In this document: piece by piece, positions 14,046-20,322 of the stretch
Layout: each line of letters starts with the position of its first letter
Numbering within the stretch: the stretch's first letter is position 1
DNA from: Alcanivorax sp. DP30
Lineage (GTDB): Bacteria; Pseudomonadota; Gammaproteobacteria; Pseudomonadales; Alcanivoracaceae
Assembly (NCBI RefSeq): GCF_009882945.1
Contig: NZ_WTUY01000005.1
Location: forward strand, 435,046 to 475,861
Direction: 5' to 3'
Length of the DNA stretch: 40,816 nt
Program-made: the position numbers and the translations under genes
Notes under the pieces: model-generated
The model's input: only the letters and a program-made list of their open reading frames with translations
Database searches by the model: none
Told to the model about the DNA's origin: nothing

Positions 14046-14308
14046 AACACAACGCAGCAACCCAACGCGAACGCATCCGGCAGTACCTGTATTCCTGCCC
14101 GCACGGCGCGACCCGTAACGAGATCCACCGCGACACCGGCCTGATGGTGCAGACCCTGTGCCGCCGCCTGCGCGAATTGGAAGACCTGAAGCACATCACT
14201 GCGTGGCGCCGGGTGATCTGTCCGGAAACCGGCGTGCTGAACAAAAACTACCGGCTCACCGGTAACCAGCGGGCGGCCATGACACGGAAAGCGGGGAGGG
14301 CGGCATGA
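14042..14308 (+). CDS. Small winged-helix DNA-binding protein
   Basis: 88 residues from the ATG at 14042, which overlaps the loader stop as ATGA. The body is a compact winged helix: RERIRQYLYSCPHGATRNEIHRDTGLMVQTLCRRLRELEDLKHITAW reads as three helices with a MarR-like recognition element (TRNEIHRDTGLMVQTLCRRL), followed by a basic C-terminus. It probably regulates or assists replication or early transcription. No specific family name is offered. Confidence 0.7.
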   Translation: MKHNAATQRERIRQYLYSCPHGATRNEIHRDTGLMVQTLCRRLRELEDLKHITAWRRVICPETGVLNKNYRLTGNQRAAMTRKAGRAA

Positions 14309-14613
14309 TTCAGCAAAGCCTTTTCAACTTCTCTGCGCCTGTGGTGCCGATTTCTTCGGAGCCTCACCAGGACGTTTCTCATGTTGAGAATCTTCTGTTC
14401 TCGCTGCCCCGGTCTCTCGTTTTGCTGTGGGAGCAGAGGGGGAATCCTGATTCGCCAGCCAGAAAGAATGCCGGCCGCCTTGAGTTGATTGTCAGCGATG
14501 CGTTTGCACATGGCCTGATTGATGACAAGGAAAGGGCTGCACTGGATGGCTGTATTCGGGACGCCATGCCTGTACCCACTCCGGTCCTGATGACGCTGGG
14601 AGGTGCTGCATGA
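14305..14613 (+). CDS. Phage hypothetical protein of nin-like region
   Basis: Unrecognised 102-residue protein with ATGA coupling to the gene before and after it. The sequence starts MIQQSLFNFSAPVVPISSE, a short motif (QxSLFNF) that looks like a clamp- or partner-binding peptide (resembling QL[SD]LF beta-clamp motifs), then two helical segments. The clamp interpretation is speculative. Confidence 0.55.
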   Translation: MIQQSLFNFSAPVVPISSEPHQDVSHVENLLFSLPRSLVLLWEQRGNPDSPARKNAGRLELIVSDAFAHGLIDDKERAALDGCIRDAMPVPTPVLMTLGGAA

Positions 14614-14837
14614 GTCAGATCCCCATGTTCCCCGCAGAGAAAGCCAACTTCATTCCTCGCGAACCGAAAGCGCCGCGCTACCAGCTGTGTGATAGCCGAT
14701 ACGAGCACGGCAAGGGCTGCGCAGGGTGCCCGATTCACTCCATCTGCACCGGTGGTCACCAGTGGGGGTGGGAAGGCCTTAAAGATTGGCAAGAGCGGTG
14801 CGACAAGGCCGCAAAAAAGCATTTGGAGGCAGCATGA
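14610..14837 (+). CDS. Cysteine-rich small phage protein
   Basis: A 75-residue protein with an N-terminal MSQIPMFP segment and a cysteine cluster, CDSRYEHGKGCAGCPIHSIC, then WGWEGLKDWQERCDKAAKK. Four cysteines plus histidines suggest a zinc or iron-sulfur site. Coupled to both neighbours by ATGA-type overlaps. No named family recognised. Confidence 0.6.
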   Translation: MSQIPMFPAEKANFIPREPKAPRYQLCDSRYEHGKGCAGCPIHSICTGGHQWGWEGLKDWQERCDKAAKKHLEAA

Positions 14838-15010
14838 ACACATTCATCAGAAAGCCCCGCCAGAAAAACATCATCGTGAAGGGCGCAACGGTCTGTTACG
14901 ACGATAAGAACCAGGGCTGGGTGTTACCCGGTCGCCGGTTCACAAAAGACCACGAACGCGCCTACCGGGCCTGCTGCATCATGGCCGCGATTATCGGGGG
15001 CACGGCATGA
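14834..15010 (+). CDS. Small 58-residue phage protein
   Basis: Starts at the ATG at 14834, overlapping the previous stop (ATGA); the stop overlaps the next ATG the same way. The sequence (MNTFIRKPRQKNIIVKGATV...) is basic, with KDHERAYRACCIMAAIIGGTA at the end forming a short hydrophobic helix. Unrecognised; kept because of the perfect junctions on both sides. Confidence 0.5.
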   Translation: MNTFIRKPRQKNIIVKGATVCYDDKNQGWVLPGRRFTKDHERAYRACCIMAAIIGGTA

Positions 15011-15456
15011 GCCAGGAGCGCATTTTCTACTTCGGACGGCGCAACGTGCGCGAGGTACTGGCTCAGGCGTTCCGGGTGGCCTGCGAGCTGACAGGGATCG
15101 CTGACAAATGGGAGCTGGTACTGCGTGAACGTAAGCGAACGCTGCCACAGAACGCCAAGCTGTGGGCCTGCCTGCAAGACATCGCCGACCAGTGCGAGCT
15201 GGTCATCAACGGCAGACCACAGAAGGCCAGCAAAGAGGACTGGAAGCAGGTCTTTACCGCCGCCTTGGCGCGTGAGAACCGCATGGCCCTGGGGCTTGAT
15301 GGCGGTGTGGTTGTCCTTGGCACAAGCACCAGCCGCATGCGCAAGACCGAGTTTTCAGACCTTCTCGAAATGATCCACGCCTACGGTGCGGAGCATGGGG
15401 TGCATTGGAGCGACCCGGCTCTGGCGGCGTTTGGCAAATATCCGGAGGCAGCGTAA
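15007..15456 (+). CDS. ninB: NinB-like recombination protein
   Basis: 149 residues with the NinB signature RTLPQNAKLW at 44-53, preceded by WELVLRERK, and LGTSTSRMRKTEFSDLLEMIHAYGAEHGV near the end. NinB (lambda Orf) is a single-strand DNA- and SSB-binding mediator that helps load recombination proteins. It lies in the nin-like region between replication genes and Q, as in lambda, and would work with the phage SSB, RecT and exonuclease made from the other arm. Confidence 0.9.
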   Translation: MSQERIFYFGRRNVREVLAQAFRVACELTGIADKWELVLRERKRTLPQNAKLWACLQDIADQCELVINGRPQKASKEDWKQVFTAALARENRMALGLDGGVVVLGTSTSRMRKTEFSDLLEMIHAYGAEHGVHWSDPALAAFGKYPEAA

Positions 15457-15596
15457 TGGACCAGTCATGGCTTCAACCGCTGGCCTTCGGCCTAACGGTA
15501 TTCGCAATGGGCATTACGGGCTACACGCGGCACTGGCTGGGCCTTGTCGCATCCTGTTTCTTTCTTGGGCTGCAGATCGCTGCGCTGGTGTCCTGA
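15456..15596 (+). CDS. 46-residue two-helix membrane protein
   Basis: TAATG overlap with ninB and TGATG overlap with the next gene. The product is almost entirely hydrophobic in two stretches, LAFGLTVFAMGITGYTRHW and LVASCFFLGLQIAALVS, so it should be a small integral membrane protein. Unrecognised. Confidence 0.6.
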   Translation: MDQSWLQPLAFGLTVFAMGITGYTRHWLGLVASCFFLGLQIAALVS

Positions 15597-15748
15597 TGTA
15601 CCGCAGCTGGTACGCAATCGTAAACGGCAAGCGCATTGCCACGATGGTGGGCGAGCCAAAGAGGCGTGAAGAGGCGCTGGATTTTGCACGGTTCCACTGG
15701 CCGGAGGCTGATGTGGAGCCCAACGAACTGTCGAGGGTGGACGGATGA
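15596..15748 (+). CDS. 50-residue nin-region protein
   Basis: Begins MYRSWYAIVNGKRIATMVGE at an ATG that overlaps the previous stop (TGATG), ends with TGA overlapping the next ATG. A beta-hairpin-like YAIVNGKRIATMVG followed by an acidic helix (REEALDFARFHWPEAD) suggests a small single domain. Function unknown. Confidence 0.55.
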   Translation: MYRSWYAIVNGKRIATMVGEPKRREEALDFARFHWPEADVEPNELSRVDG

Positions 15749-15912
15749 ATTGCAGGCTGTGCGGGAATGGCGGAACGAACCGCCTGTCAGGCGATCACGT
15801 TTATTGCCCGAAATGCAAAGGCCATGAATACCGTGGGCTGTTGTTCACTGCTAATGAGTGGGCGGACTGGGTAGAAGGTGTCAGCGAGCCTGATTTTGGG
15901 GATGCGGAATGA
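15745..15912 (+). CDS. 55-residue zinc-ribbon protein
   Basis: Contains two paired cysteine knuckles, CRLC at residues 3-6 and CPKC at 21-24, a classical four-cysteine zinc ribbon, followed by GLLFTANEWADWVEGV. ATGA overlaps at both ends. Small zinc ribbons in nin regions commonly accompany Holliday-junction or nuclease functions; here it directly precedes an HNH-type nuclease gene and may be its partner (inference). Confidence 0.65.
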   Translation: MNCRLCGNGGTNRLSGDHVYCPKCKGHEYRGLLFTANEWADWVEGVSEPDFGDAE

Positions 15913-16268
15913 AGGGCGGCAAGGCACCAACAGCCAGCCAAAAGCGCTGGCATGACTGGCTGGCAAATCAGGGCTGCTATCTGGGTTTAGGCCCTGCCTG
16001 CATCCATCACTGTGTTGGCAGCACAGGCAAGCACAACAAAGTGGAAATCGGTCAGTGGTTTTGCATTCCGCTGAGCTATGAGGCCCACCAAGGCGCAGGC
16101 GGCATCCACGGTGACCTGTCCGCCTTTGACGGCCACAACCTGGGCGAGCGCCGCAAGGAAATTGAAAAGACCATTTTCAACCGTCTGGTGGCTGTGTATC
16201 GCCGCCAGCACGGGGAATATCCGTGCCCGCCTGATGTGTTGGCGGCTATTGAGAATTATCACCGTTAG
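15909..16268 (+). CDS. Ref-like / HNH-type phage nuclease
   Basis: 119 residues with an HNH-like zinc-finger core: CIHHCVGSTGKHNKVEIGQW followed by IPLSYEAHQGAGGIHGD, the order found in recombination-enhancement (Ref) nucleases and DUF968 proteins. The C-terminal half is helical. Lambdoid phages carry such nucleases, or NinG/Rap, in the nin region to process recombination or replication intermediates. Exact assignment between Ref and other HNH families cannot be settled by eye. Confidence 0.75.
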   Translation: MKGGKAPTASQKRWHDWLANQGCYLGLGPACIHHCVGSTGKHNKVEIGQWFCIPLSYEAHQGAGGIHGDLSAFDGHNLGERRKEIEKTIFNRLVAVYRRQHGEYPCPPDVLAAIENYHR

Positions 16269-16277
16269 GAGAGCGCA

Positions 16278-16532
16278 ATGGCGAAGGTGACAGGGATTGG
16301 CGCGGCAGCGGGTGATGCTTCACGAATCACGCTTGAGGCCATGCTGCTGAACAGTGCGGAAACAGAGATTCAGCATTACAAAAAGGGGTTTTTGATCCTT
16401 CTGGATGACGAGGATGACCGGTGGGAGATCGGTTACCGCAATTCTGGGCTCAAGGCATCCGAGATCCTGGCAATGCTGGAGACGGCAAAAACCATGATTC
16501 TCGCTGACATGGGGTATCTGCCAAGTGAGTAA
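16278..16532 (+). CDS. Small phage hypothetical protein
   Basis: Unrecognised 84-residue protein with TAGGAGAG before its ATG. Sequence has an alternating helix-strand character: ITLEAMLLNSAETEI, then GFLILLDDEDDRWEIGYRNSGLKASEILAMLETAKTMIL, which resembles small proteins that report or bind per-cell values in phage nin regions, without known function. Its end overlaps the GTG of the VRR-NUC gene by eight bases. Confidence 0.6.
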   Translation: MAKVTGIGAAAGDASRITLEAMLLNSAETEIQHYKKGFLILLDDEDDRWEIGYRNSGLKASEILAMLETAKTMILADMGYLPSE

Positions 16533-16911
16533 GCCAATACCTACCGAGCACGAAGAGCAAAAGGCCGTAATTCAGTGGTTCAACGCCCAGCACAGGGCGC
16601 TGAAGGGTCGACTCATTGCGGTGCCGAACGGGGCGCATCTGGCCGGCAGCGCTCGCCAGCGATGCGCCAAGATGGCGCGAATGAAGGCGGAAGGCCTGAG
16701 CCCGGGATTTCCTGACCTGTTCTTGCCGGTGGCCCGGCGCGGGTTCCACGGGCTGGCAATCGAAATGAAGCGCGTGAAGGGCAGCACGACCAGCAAAGAG
16801 CAGCAGGACTGGCTTCAGTGGCTGCCCGAGCAAGGTTATCTCGCTGTGCTGTGCAAAGGCGCAGACGTGGCAATAGACACCATTCAGGCTTATCTGGCAG
16901 AGGAAGAGTGA
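16525..16911 (+). CDS. VRR-NUC domain nuclease
   Basis: 128 residues of a PD-(D/E)XK superfamily VRR-NUC enzyme, the phage relative of the FAN1 nuclease domain. Conserved elements: EEQKAVIQWF (10-19), a basic VPNGAH (33-38), catalytic D64 in GFPDLFLP, E80 and K82 in IEMKR, then TSKEQQDWLQWL. Phage VRR-NUC proteins can act as Holliday-junction resolvases. The gene uses a GTG start in a GTGAGTAA overlap with the gene before it. Confidence 0.9.
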   Translation: MSKPIPTEHEEQKAVIQWFNAQHRALKGRLIAVPNGAHLAGSARQRCAKMARMKAEGLSPGFPDLFLPVARRGFHGLAIEMKRVKGSTTSKEQQDWLQWLPEQGYLAVLCKGADVAIDTIQAYLAEEE

Positions 16912-16912
16912 A

Positions 16913-17335
16913 ATGGGATATGCACAAGCAGAGCCGGACTTTTCAGAAGCTTTCCAAGAGGCCAGAGCGACTGCCGGTCGCGATGATTCGATAGCAAAGA
17001 CGGAGGTGCTGCTGGAGCAGTTTTGCATCTGGGCCCGCACAGGCAGCGGCGTTCCAGCCAAGTATCGGTCGATCATGGCTGCAACGATGAATATTGAGGG
17101 AGAGAGCACTGTTCGAGAGGCCTGTATAAGTGATGACCAGGCTCTGGAAATAGATCAGGCATGGCGACAGCTTGAGGATGCGCGCCCAGATGAAGCACTG
17201 GTGCTGCAGCTGTACTACATGCACGAATGGGAAATCCCCAAGATCAGCAGGGTCTGCAAGGCCTCAAAAAGCACCGTTTCCATGCTCAGGAAGTGTGGCC
17301 TCAGCTTTATCGATGCCAAAATACAGGACGAATAA
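16913..17335 (+). CDS. Q-like late antitermination protein
   Basis: 140 residues resembling phage antitermination Q proteins: LLEQFCIWARTGSGVPAKY (33-51), then a sigma-region-4-like helix-turn-helix near the C-terminus, LQLYYMHEWEIPKISRVCKASKSTVSMLRKCG (99-129). It lies at the end of the nin-like region, immediately before a strong promoter and a downstream terminator, and ahead of the lysis genes: the lambda Q position. It would modify RNA polymerase at that promoter so that it reads through the terminator into lysis, head and tail genes. Confidence 0.85.
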   Translation: MGYAQAEPDFSEAFQEARATAGRDDSIAKTEVLLEQFCIWARTGSGVPAKYRSIMAATMNIEGESTVREACISDDQALEIDQAWRQLEDARPDEALVLQLYYMHEWEIPKISRVCKASKSTVSMLRKCGLSFIDAKIQDE

Positions 17336-17364
17336 CCAGTGCTGTACAAATTACGCTGGAAATA

Positions 17365-17393
17365 TTGACAGTTCGAACCGGAATCGGTAGAAA
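17365..17393 (+). promoter_or_regulatory. Putative late promoter (pR'-like) behind Q
   Basis: TTGACA at 17365-17370, a 17-bp spacer and TAGAAA at 17388-17393, thirty bases after the Q stop. Start of RNA would be near 17400, two bases before the next ATG. Consensus -35 and ideal spacing, together with the downstream terminator at 17919, match the lambda late-control arrangement. Confidence 0.6.
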
Positions 17394-17401
17394 GGTGAAA
17401 G

Positions 17402-17863
17402 ATGCAAGAGTTCGCCCAGTTGACGGCGTTTTGCGGTGCAGAGGGTTGCGAAAACGTAACCCATGTATCAGCCCTTTATTGTGTTGGGTGCCGCGAAAAG
17501 TATCTGGAGAAGGCCCTGGCTCGATTCCCTGAGCCGCCCAAGGGCAAGACATGGATTTATTTCATGCGATCAGGCGAGGATGGCCCGATAAAGATTGGCC
17601 AATCCATCGACCCCACAGAAAGAGCTGTGTATCTCCAGACTGGCAGCGCCGAAAAGCTATGGATTGAAACCGCAATGCTTGGAGCGCCAGAGATTGAGGG
17701 GCGGCTTCACGCAAGGTTTATAAAGCACCGGATCAGAGGGGAATGGTTTAAGCCGGCTCCCGATATTCAGGCGCTGATTGTCTGGGCCAAAAAGGCGGAG
17801 AAAGAGGCACGCCGTAAGCGTCTTGAGATCGCCATGGGCTCAGACATTTTTGATTCGAAGTAA
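17402..17863 (+). CDS. GIY-YIG (MUG113/T5orf172-type) nuclease-like protein
   Basis: 153 residues. An N-terminal four-cysteine finger (C11, C16, C27, C30) precedes a GIY-YIG-superfamily domain of the MUG113/T5orf172 kind: IYFMRSGEDGPIKIGQS (52-68), R74, GAPEIEGRLHARFIKHRIRGEWF (94-116). The C-terminus is a basic helix. It would act on DNA, but this subfamily has few tested members. It lies between the Q gene and the late terminator, thus inside the leader transcript of the late promoter. AAAGGTG before the ATG coincides with the -10 element, so transcripts from that promoter would be nearly leaderless. Confidence 0.8.
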   Translation: MQEFAQLTAFCGAEGCENVTHVSALYCVGCREKYLEKALARFPEPPKGKTWIYFMRSGEDGPIKIGQSIDPTERAVYLQTGSAEKLWIETAMLGAPEIEGRLHARFIKHRIRGEWFKPAPDIQALIVWAKKAEKEARRKRLEIAMGSDIFDSK

Positions 17864-18145
17864 CAATTTGATTTCGTTGGCCGACCCTTCCCCCGAACCC
17901 ATTGGCCAGCATCCCCCAAACCCGCCTTGTGCGGGTTTTTCTTTTTCTGCCCCGAAACGACGTTGGCCGGGGGCGGGAACAGCAGGCTAGCAACGCCGGC
18001 TGGTATCACTGCGGCCTCGGTGGGATTGGCGACCCCTTTGCAGTCAGTCAGCCACATCGCGATATATCTAGCCTGCCACGCCTCAACGGACTGGGAGTAA
18101 CCCGTTCGGGCGCACCACGGCGGGCGCCAATTTCTGGAGCATGCA
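17864..18145 (+). other. Intergenic leader between late terminator and lysis genes
   Basis: About 280 bases without a convincing gene. It contains the terminator at 17919 and, beyond it, a GC-rich stretch with no clear Shine-Dalgarno-headed frame until the endolysin. Open frames on either strand here are short extensions of neighbours or shadows. In lambdoid phages this stretch is the late leader. Confidence 0.5.
17919..17948 (+). terminator. Intrinsic terminator, probable tR'
   Basis: AACCCGC (17919-17925), loop CTTGT, GCGGGTT (17931-17937), then a T-rich tail. It lies about 520 bases downstream of the putative late promoter, so Q-modified polymerase would have to pass it. Confidence 0.85.
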
Positions 18146-18526
18146 ATGGACTGGGACAGATTCGCCAACTTCCAGCCGCATGAATTCGTGTGCTCCCACA
18201 CCGGAAAGAACGGCATGAAGCCGGGCTTTATGGAAAAGCTGCAGGCTCTGCGCACTGAGTACGGCAAACCCATGACCGTCACCAGTGGTTACAGGCACCC
18301 GACTCACCCCATTGAGGCCCGCAAAGCCTCCCCAGGGGCGCATGCCAGTGGCCGGGCTGCTGATATTGCAGTAAGTGGCGGCGATGCCCTGAAAATCATT
18401 GAGCTGGCGCTGAAGCACGGCTTTACCGGTATCGGCGTGAACCAGAAGGGCGACGGGCGATTCATCCACCTGGATGACCTGAAGCCCGAGCCGGGGCGGC
18501 CCCGGCCTTGGGTGTGGAGCTACTGA
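18146..18526 (+). CDS. Peptidase M15 endolysin
   Basis: 126 residues of a VanY/M15-type D-Ala-D-Ala-cleaving peptidase. Zinc-binding set: H66 in SPGAHASGRAADIAV with D73, and H108 in RFIHLDD. SGYRHPTHP (47-55) is the usual preceding loop. There is no signal peptide, so it needs a holin to reach the cell wall, where it would cut stem-peptide bonds. TGGAG stands before the ATG, and the stop overlaps the next gene (TGATG). It opens the lysis cassette. Confidence 0.92.
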   Translation: MDWDRFANFQPHEFVCSHTGKNGMKPGFMEKLQALRTEYGKPMTVTSGYRHPTHPIEARKASPGAHASGRAADIAVSGGDALKIIELALKHGFTGIGVNQKGDGRFIHLDDLKPEPGRPRPWVWSY

Positions 18527-18738
18527 TGGCCCGCCTGTACCGGTTCATCACTGAAAATGCGCTCATGAGCCTGGTGGTAATTCTCTGGGCAATCACCCTG
18601 ACCACCTGGGTGACAATCCGCGTGTTCGGTGACAGCCCGCCAGACGTGCCAGCGGGCACTGCAGCTGCGCTGACCACGGTATTTGGCTTGCCTACGCTGG
18701 GCTTCACTGTGTGGAAGTGGCGCAGGGAACAGAAATGA
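18526..18738 (+). CDS. Holin-like two-span membrane protein
   Basis: 70 residues with two hydrophobic segments, about 12-34 (ALMSLVVILWAITLTTWVTI) and 47-64 (AGTAAALTTVFGLPTLGF), and a basic C-terminus WKWRREQK. That layout and its place between endolysin and spanin genes fit a class II holin that would release the M15 endolysin through the inner membrane. The ATG overlaps the endolysin stop (TGATG) and GGAG lies seven bases upstream. No family name is claimed; two more small membrane proteins follow the spanins, so the holin choice is not certain. Confidence 0.7.
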   Translation: MARLYRFITENALMSLVVILWAITLTTWVTIRVFGDSPPDVPAGTAAALTTVFGLPTLGFTVWKWRREQK

Positions 18739-19130
18739 CCTGGCTCACCCTGCTGAAGAAGGGCGGGCCGTATCTGGTCGTGCTGGCAGTTGCCGCGGCA
18801 CTGGTCGGGATCGGCTGGGTTGGCAAGGGCTGGCATGAAGACTCCAAAGAGCTTGAGCGTCAAAAGGCCACCGCGGATGCAATTACCGCGGCACTGAAGT
18901 CAGATTCCAAGATTGCCGCGGCAGTGGAAGAGAAGCTATCGGGCCTGAAGGCAAATCAAACCGTTATCGACCGCGGGGTGACACGTGAGATCCAGAAGAC
19001 TGTGTATCGCAATGTGTGCCTGCCTGGTACTGGTGTCAGCTTGCTCAACGCCGCGGCAACAAACGACATTACCGGCCTATCAGCAGAACCTGATGGCGAA
19101 ATGCCCGCGGCAACTGCCAACCCTGAGTGA
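18735..19130 (+). CDS. Rz: Rz-like inner-membrane spanin
   Basis: 131 residues from the ATG at 18735 (ATGA overlap with the holin-like gene). One N-terminal transmembrane helix (YLVVLAVAAALVGIGWVG, about 13-30), then a periplasmic coiled coil (KELERQKATADAITAALKSDSKIAAAVEEK) and a flexible tail. This is the i-spanin layout. The o-spanin gene starts within it in another frame. Together they would fuse inner and outer membranes in the last step of lysis. The gene body contains an unusual cluster of CCGCGG hexamers. Confidence 0.85.
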   Translation: MTWLTLLKKGGPYLVVLAVAAALVGIGWVGKGWHEDSKELERQKATADAITAALKSDSKIAAAVEEKLSGLKANQTVIDRGVTREIQKTVYRNVCLPGTGVSLLNAAATNDITGLSAEPDGEMPAATANPE

Positions 19131-19239
19131 CGGGGAGGCCGGTACGGTGCTGACCACCATGAAGCAGTGGGCCAGCCAGTACCACGATTGCGCAACCCGC
19201 CACAACGGACTGGTCGATGCGATCCGGGCGGCTGAATAA
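18985..19239 (+). CDS. Rz1: Rz1-like outer-membrane lipoprotein spanin
   Basis: 84 residues read in a different frame, starting (GTG at 18985, behind GGGGTG) inside Rz and running past its end. A signal peptide MRSRRLCIAMCACLVLVSAC ends in a lipobox with lipidated C20. The mature part (TPRQQTTLPAYQQNLMAKCPRQLP...) has a proline-bearing segment and two further cysteines, as in o-spanins with TMKQWASQYHDCATRHNGL-type tails seen in pseudomonad and P2-like phages. It completes the spanin pair. Confidence 0.85.
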   Translation: MRSRRLCIAMCACLVLVSACSTPRQQTTLPAYQQNLMAKCPRQLPTLSDGEAGTVLTTMKQWASQYHDCATRHNGLVDAIRAAE

Positions 19240-19378
19240 AAAGCTACAGGACACGCTACACGGCCTGATCCTGGGCGCAATCATCACACTACTTTTTTGG
19301 CTTGGCGCTGCATATTTGGTGCGGCAATGGTGGAGAGCGGTACGTGAGTCAGAACAGCCCCGAAAAGACAAACCATAA
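19217..19378 (+). CDS. 53-residue single-span membrane protein
   Basis: Frame starts with ATG at 19217 inside the end of Rz1 and ends inside the next gene. Basic N-terminus (MRSGRLNKKLQDT), one transmembrane helix (LILGAIITLLFWLGAAYLV), then a basic tail RQWWRAVRESEQPRKDKP. The double overlap, the membrane segment and the position in the lysis cassette support a real gene, possibly an accessory holin, pinholin or antiholin. Unproven. Confidence 0.55.
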   Translation: MRSGRLNKKLQDTLHGLILGAIITLLFWLGAAYLVRQWWRAVRESEQPRKDKP

Positions 19379-19613
19379 GCCGGTCCATTTCAATAATGAG
19401 ATCAGCATCGGGAATGTCCTTACCGGCATCGGCATGTTTCTGGCCCTCGCCACCGCATGGTTCAACCTGGACAAGCGGGTAAGCGTCAACGAGGCCAATC
19501 TGATTAACCAGTCACAGCGCACCACAGAGCTACAGCGGCGCATCGATGACCGCTTGTACCAGATGGACCGCAAGCTGGATGTCATCGTAGAGCGGCAGAT
19601 AGACAAAAACTAA
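19344..19613 (+). CDS. Membrane-anchored coiled-coil phage protein
   Basis: About 89 residues from a GTG at 19344 behind GGAGAG; the frame is open further upstream without a start signal. One transmembrane helix (IGNVLTGIGMFLALATAWF, about 21-39) is followed by a coiled coil with heptads (NLINQSQRTTELQRRIDDRLYQMDRKLDVIVER). Small proteins like this precede terminase in many siphoviruses and are often listed as holin-associated. TAATG overlap couples it to the next gene. Confidence 0.65.
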   Translation: MSQNSPEKTNHKPVHFNNEISIGNVLTGIGMFLALATAWFNLDKRVSVNEANLINQSQRTTELQRRIDDRLYQMDRKLDVIVERQIDKN

Positions 19614-19780
19614 TGGCAAAGCATGTGACGTTCGTTATGCAAGTGAAGGTGCGATGGTGGTTGCGCCTGTACCTGCATGGCGTAGCACTCACCAGCTACC
19701 TGACGGGCTTAGAGCCTGATCACAACAAAGTGCAAAAGTGGATCAATCGTGGAGTGAAGACCCGACTGGTCAAGCGATAA
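19613..19780 (+). CDS. 55-residue basic protein upstream of terminase
   Basis: Frame starts in a TAATG overlap at 19613. Product has VRWWLRLYLHGVALTSYLTGLEPD followed by a basic KVQKWINRGVKTRLVKR tail. Similar short proteins with a VRWWLR-YL-GV-L...G-EPD pattern are common just upstream of terminase genes in pseudomonad-type phages. Role unknown. Confidence 0.6.
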   Translation: MAKHVTFVMQVKVRWWLRLYLHGVALTSYLTGLEPDHNKVQKWINRGVKTRLVKR

Positions 19781-19812
19781 CGGGCGGTGCCCGGAACGTG
19801 GAGGAATCGGCG

Positions 19813-20322
19813 GTGCTGAATTCCAAACAGCAATTATTCGTAGAGGAATACCTCAAAGACCTGAATGGCACGCAGGCTGCAATCCGGGCCGGATACAGCC
19901 CAAATAGAGCCGACCAGACTGCTTCGCGACTGTTGAGAAATGGCAAGGTCAAAAGCGCAGTAGAAAAGGCCAAGGCGCAGCGTTCTGAAAGAACCAAGGT
20001 CGATGCTGACTACGTGCTCAAGCGCCTTCATCAAATAGATACTTTGGACGTGACTGATATTCTCGATAACACCGGGAATATGCTGCCAATTCGTGAGTGG
20101 CCGAAAGCGTGGCGCCAGTCGATTTCTGGTGTGGATCTTCAAGAGCTGATGTCGGGCGACACCGAGACCGTGGTGCGCAAGATCAAGTGGCCGGACAAGC
20201 TGCGCAACCTTGAATTGCTGGGCAAGCATGTGAACGTCAAGGCCTTCGAGGAAGACAAGGATGGCGGCGTAGAGGATATGGCGGCCGCACTTGAGAAGCT
20301 GGCTGACAAGCTGCCAGGCTGA
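19813..20322 (+). CDS. Terminase small subunit (Terminase_2)
   Basis: 169 residues from the GTG at 19813, behind GAGGAATC; the frame is open to 19738 without signals. The N-terminus, NSKQQLFVEEYLKDLNGTQAAIRAGYS (3-29), is the Terminase_2 helix-turn-helix, followed by ASRLLRNGKVKSAVEKA. It binds the packaging site and loads the large subunit, whose gene overlaps its stop as TGATG. Small subunits of this family usually recognise DNA near their own gene, so a pac/cos site may lie around 19600-20300. Confidence 0.93.
   Translation: MLNSKQQLFVEEYLKDLNGTQAAIRAGYSPNRADQTASRLLRNGKVKSAVEKAKAQRSERTKVDADYVLKRLHQIDTLDVTDILDNTGNMLPIREWPKAWRQSISGVDLQELMSGDTETVVRKIKWPDKLRNLELLGKHVNVKAFEEDKDGGVEDMAAALEKLADKLPG

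Noticed and set aside
17902-18183. 93-codon frame across the late leader
   Set aside because: It crosses the terminator hairpin, lacks a ribosome site and has low-complexity, arginine/proline-rich text typical of noncoding GC-rich DNA.
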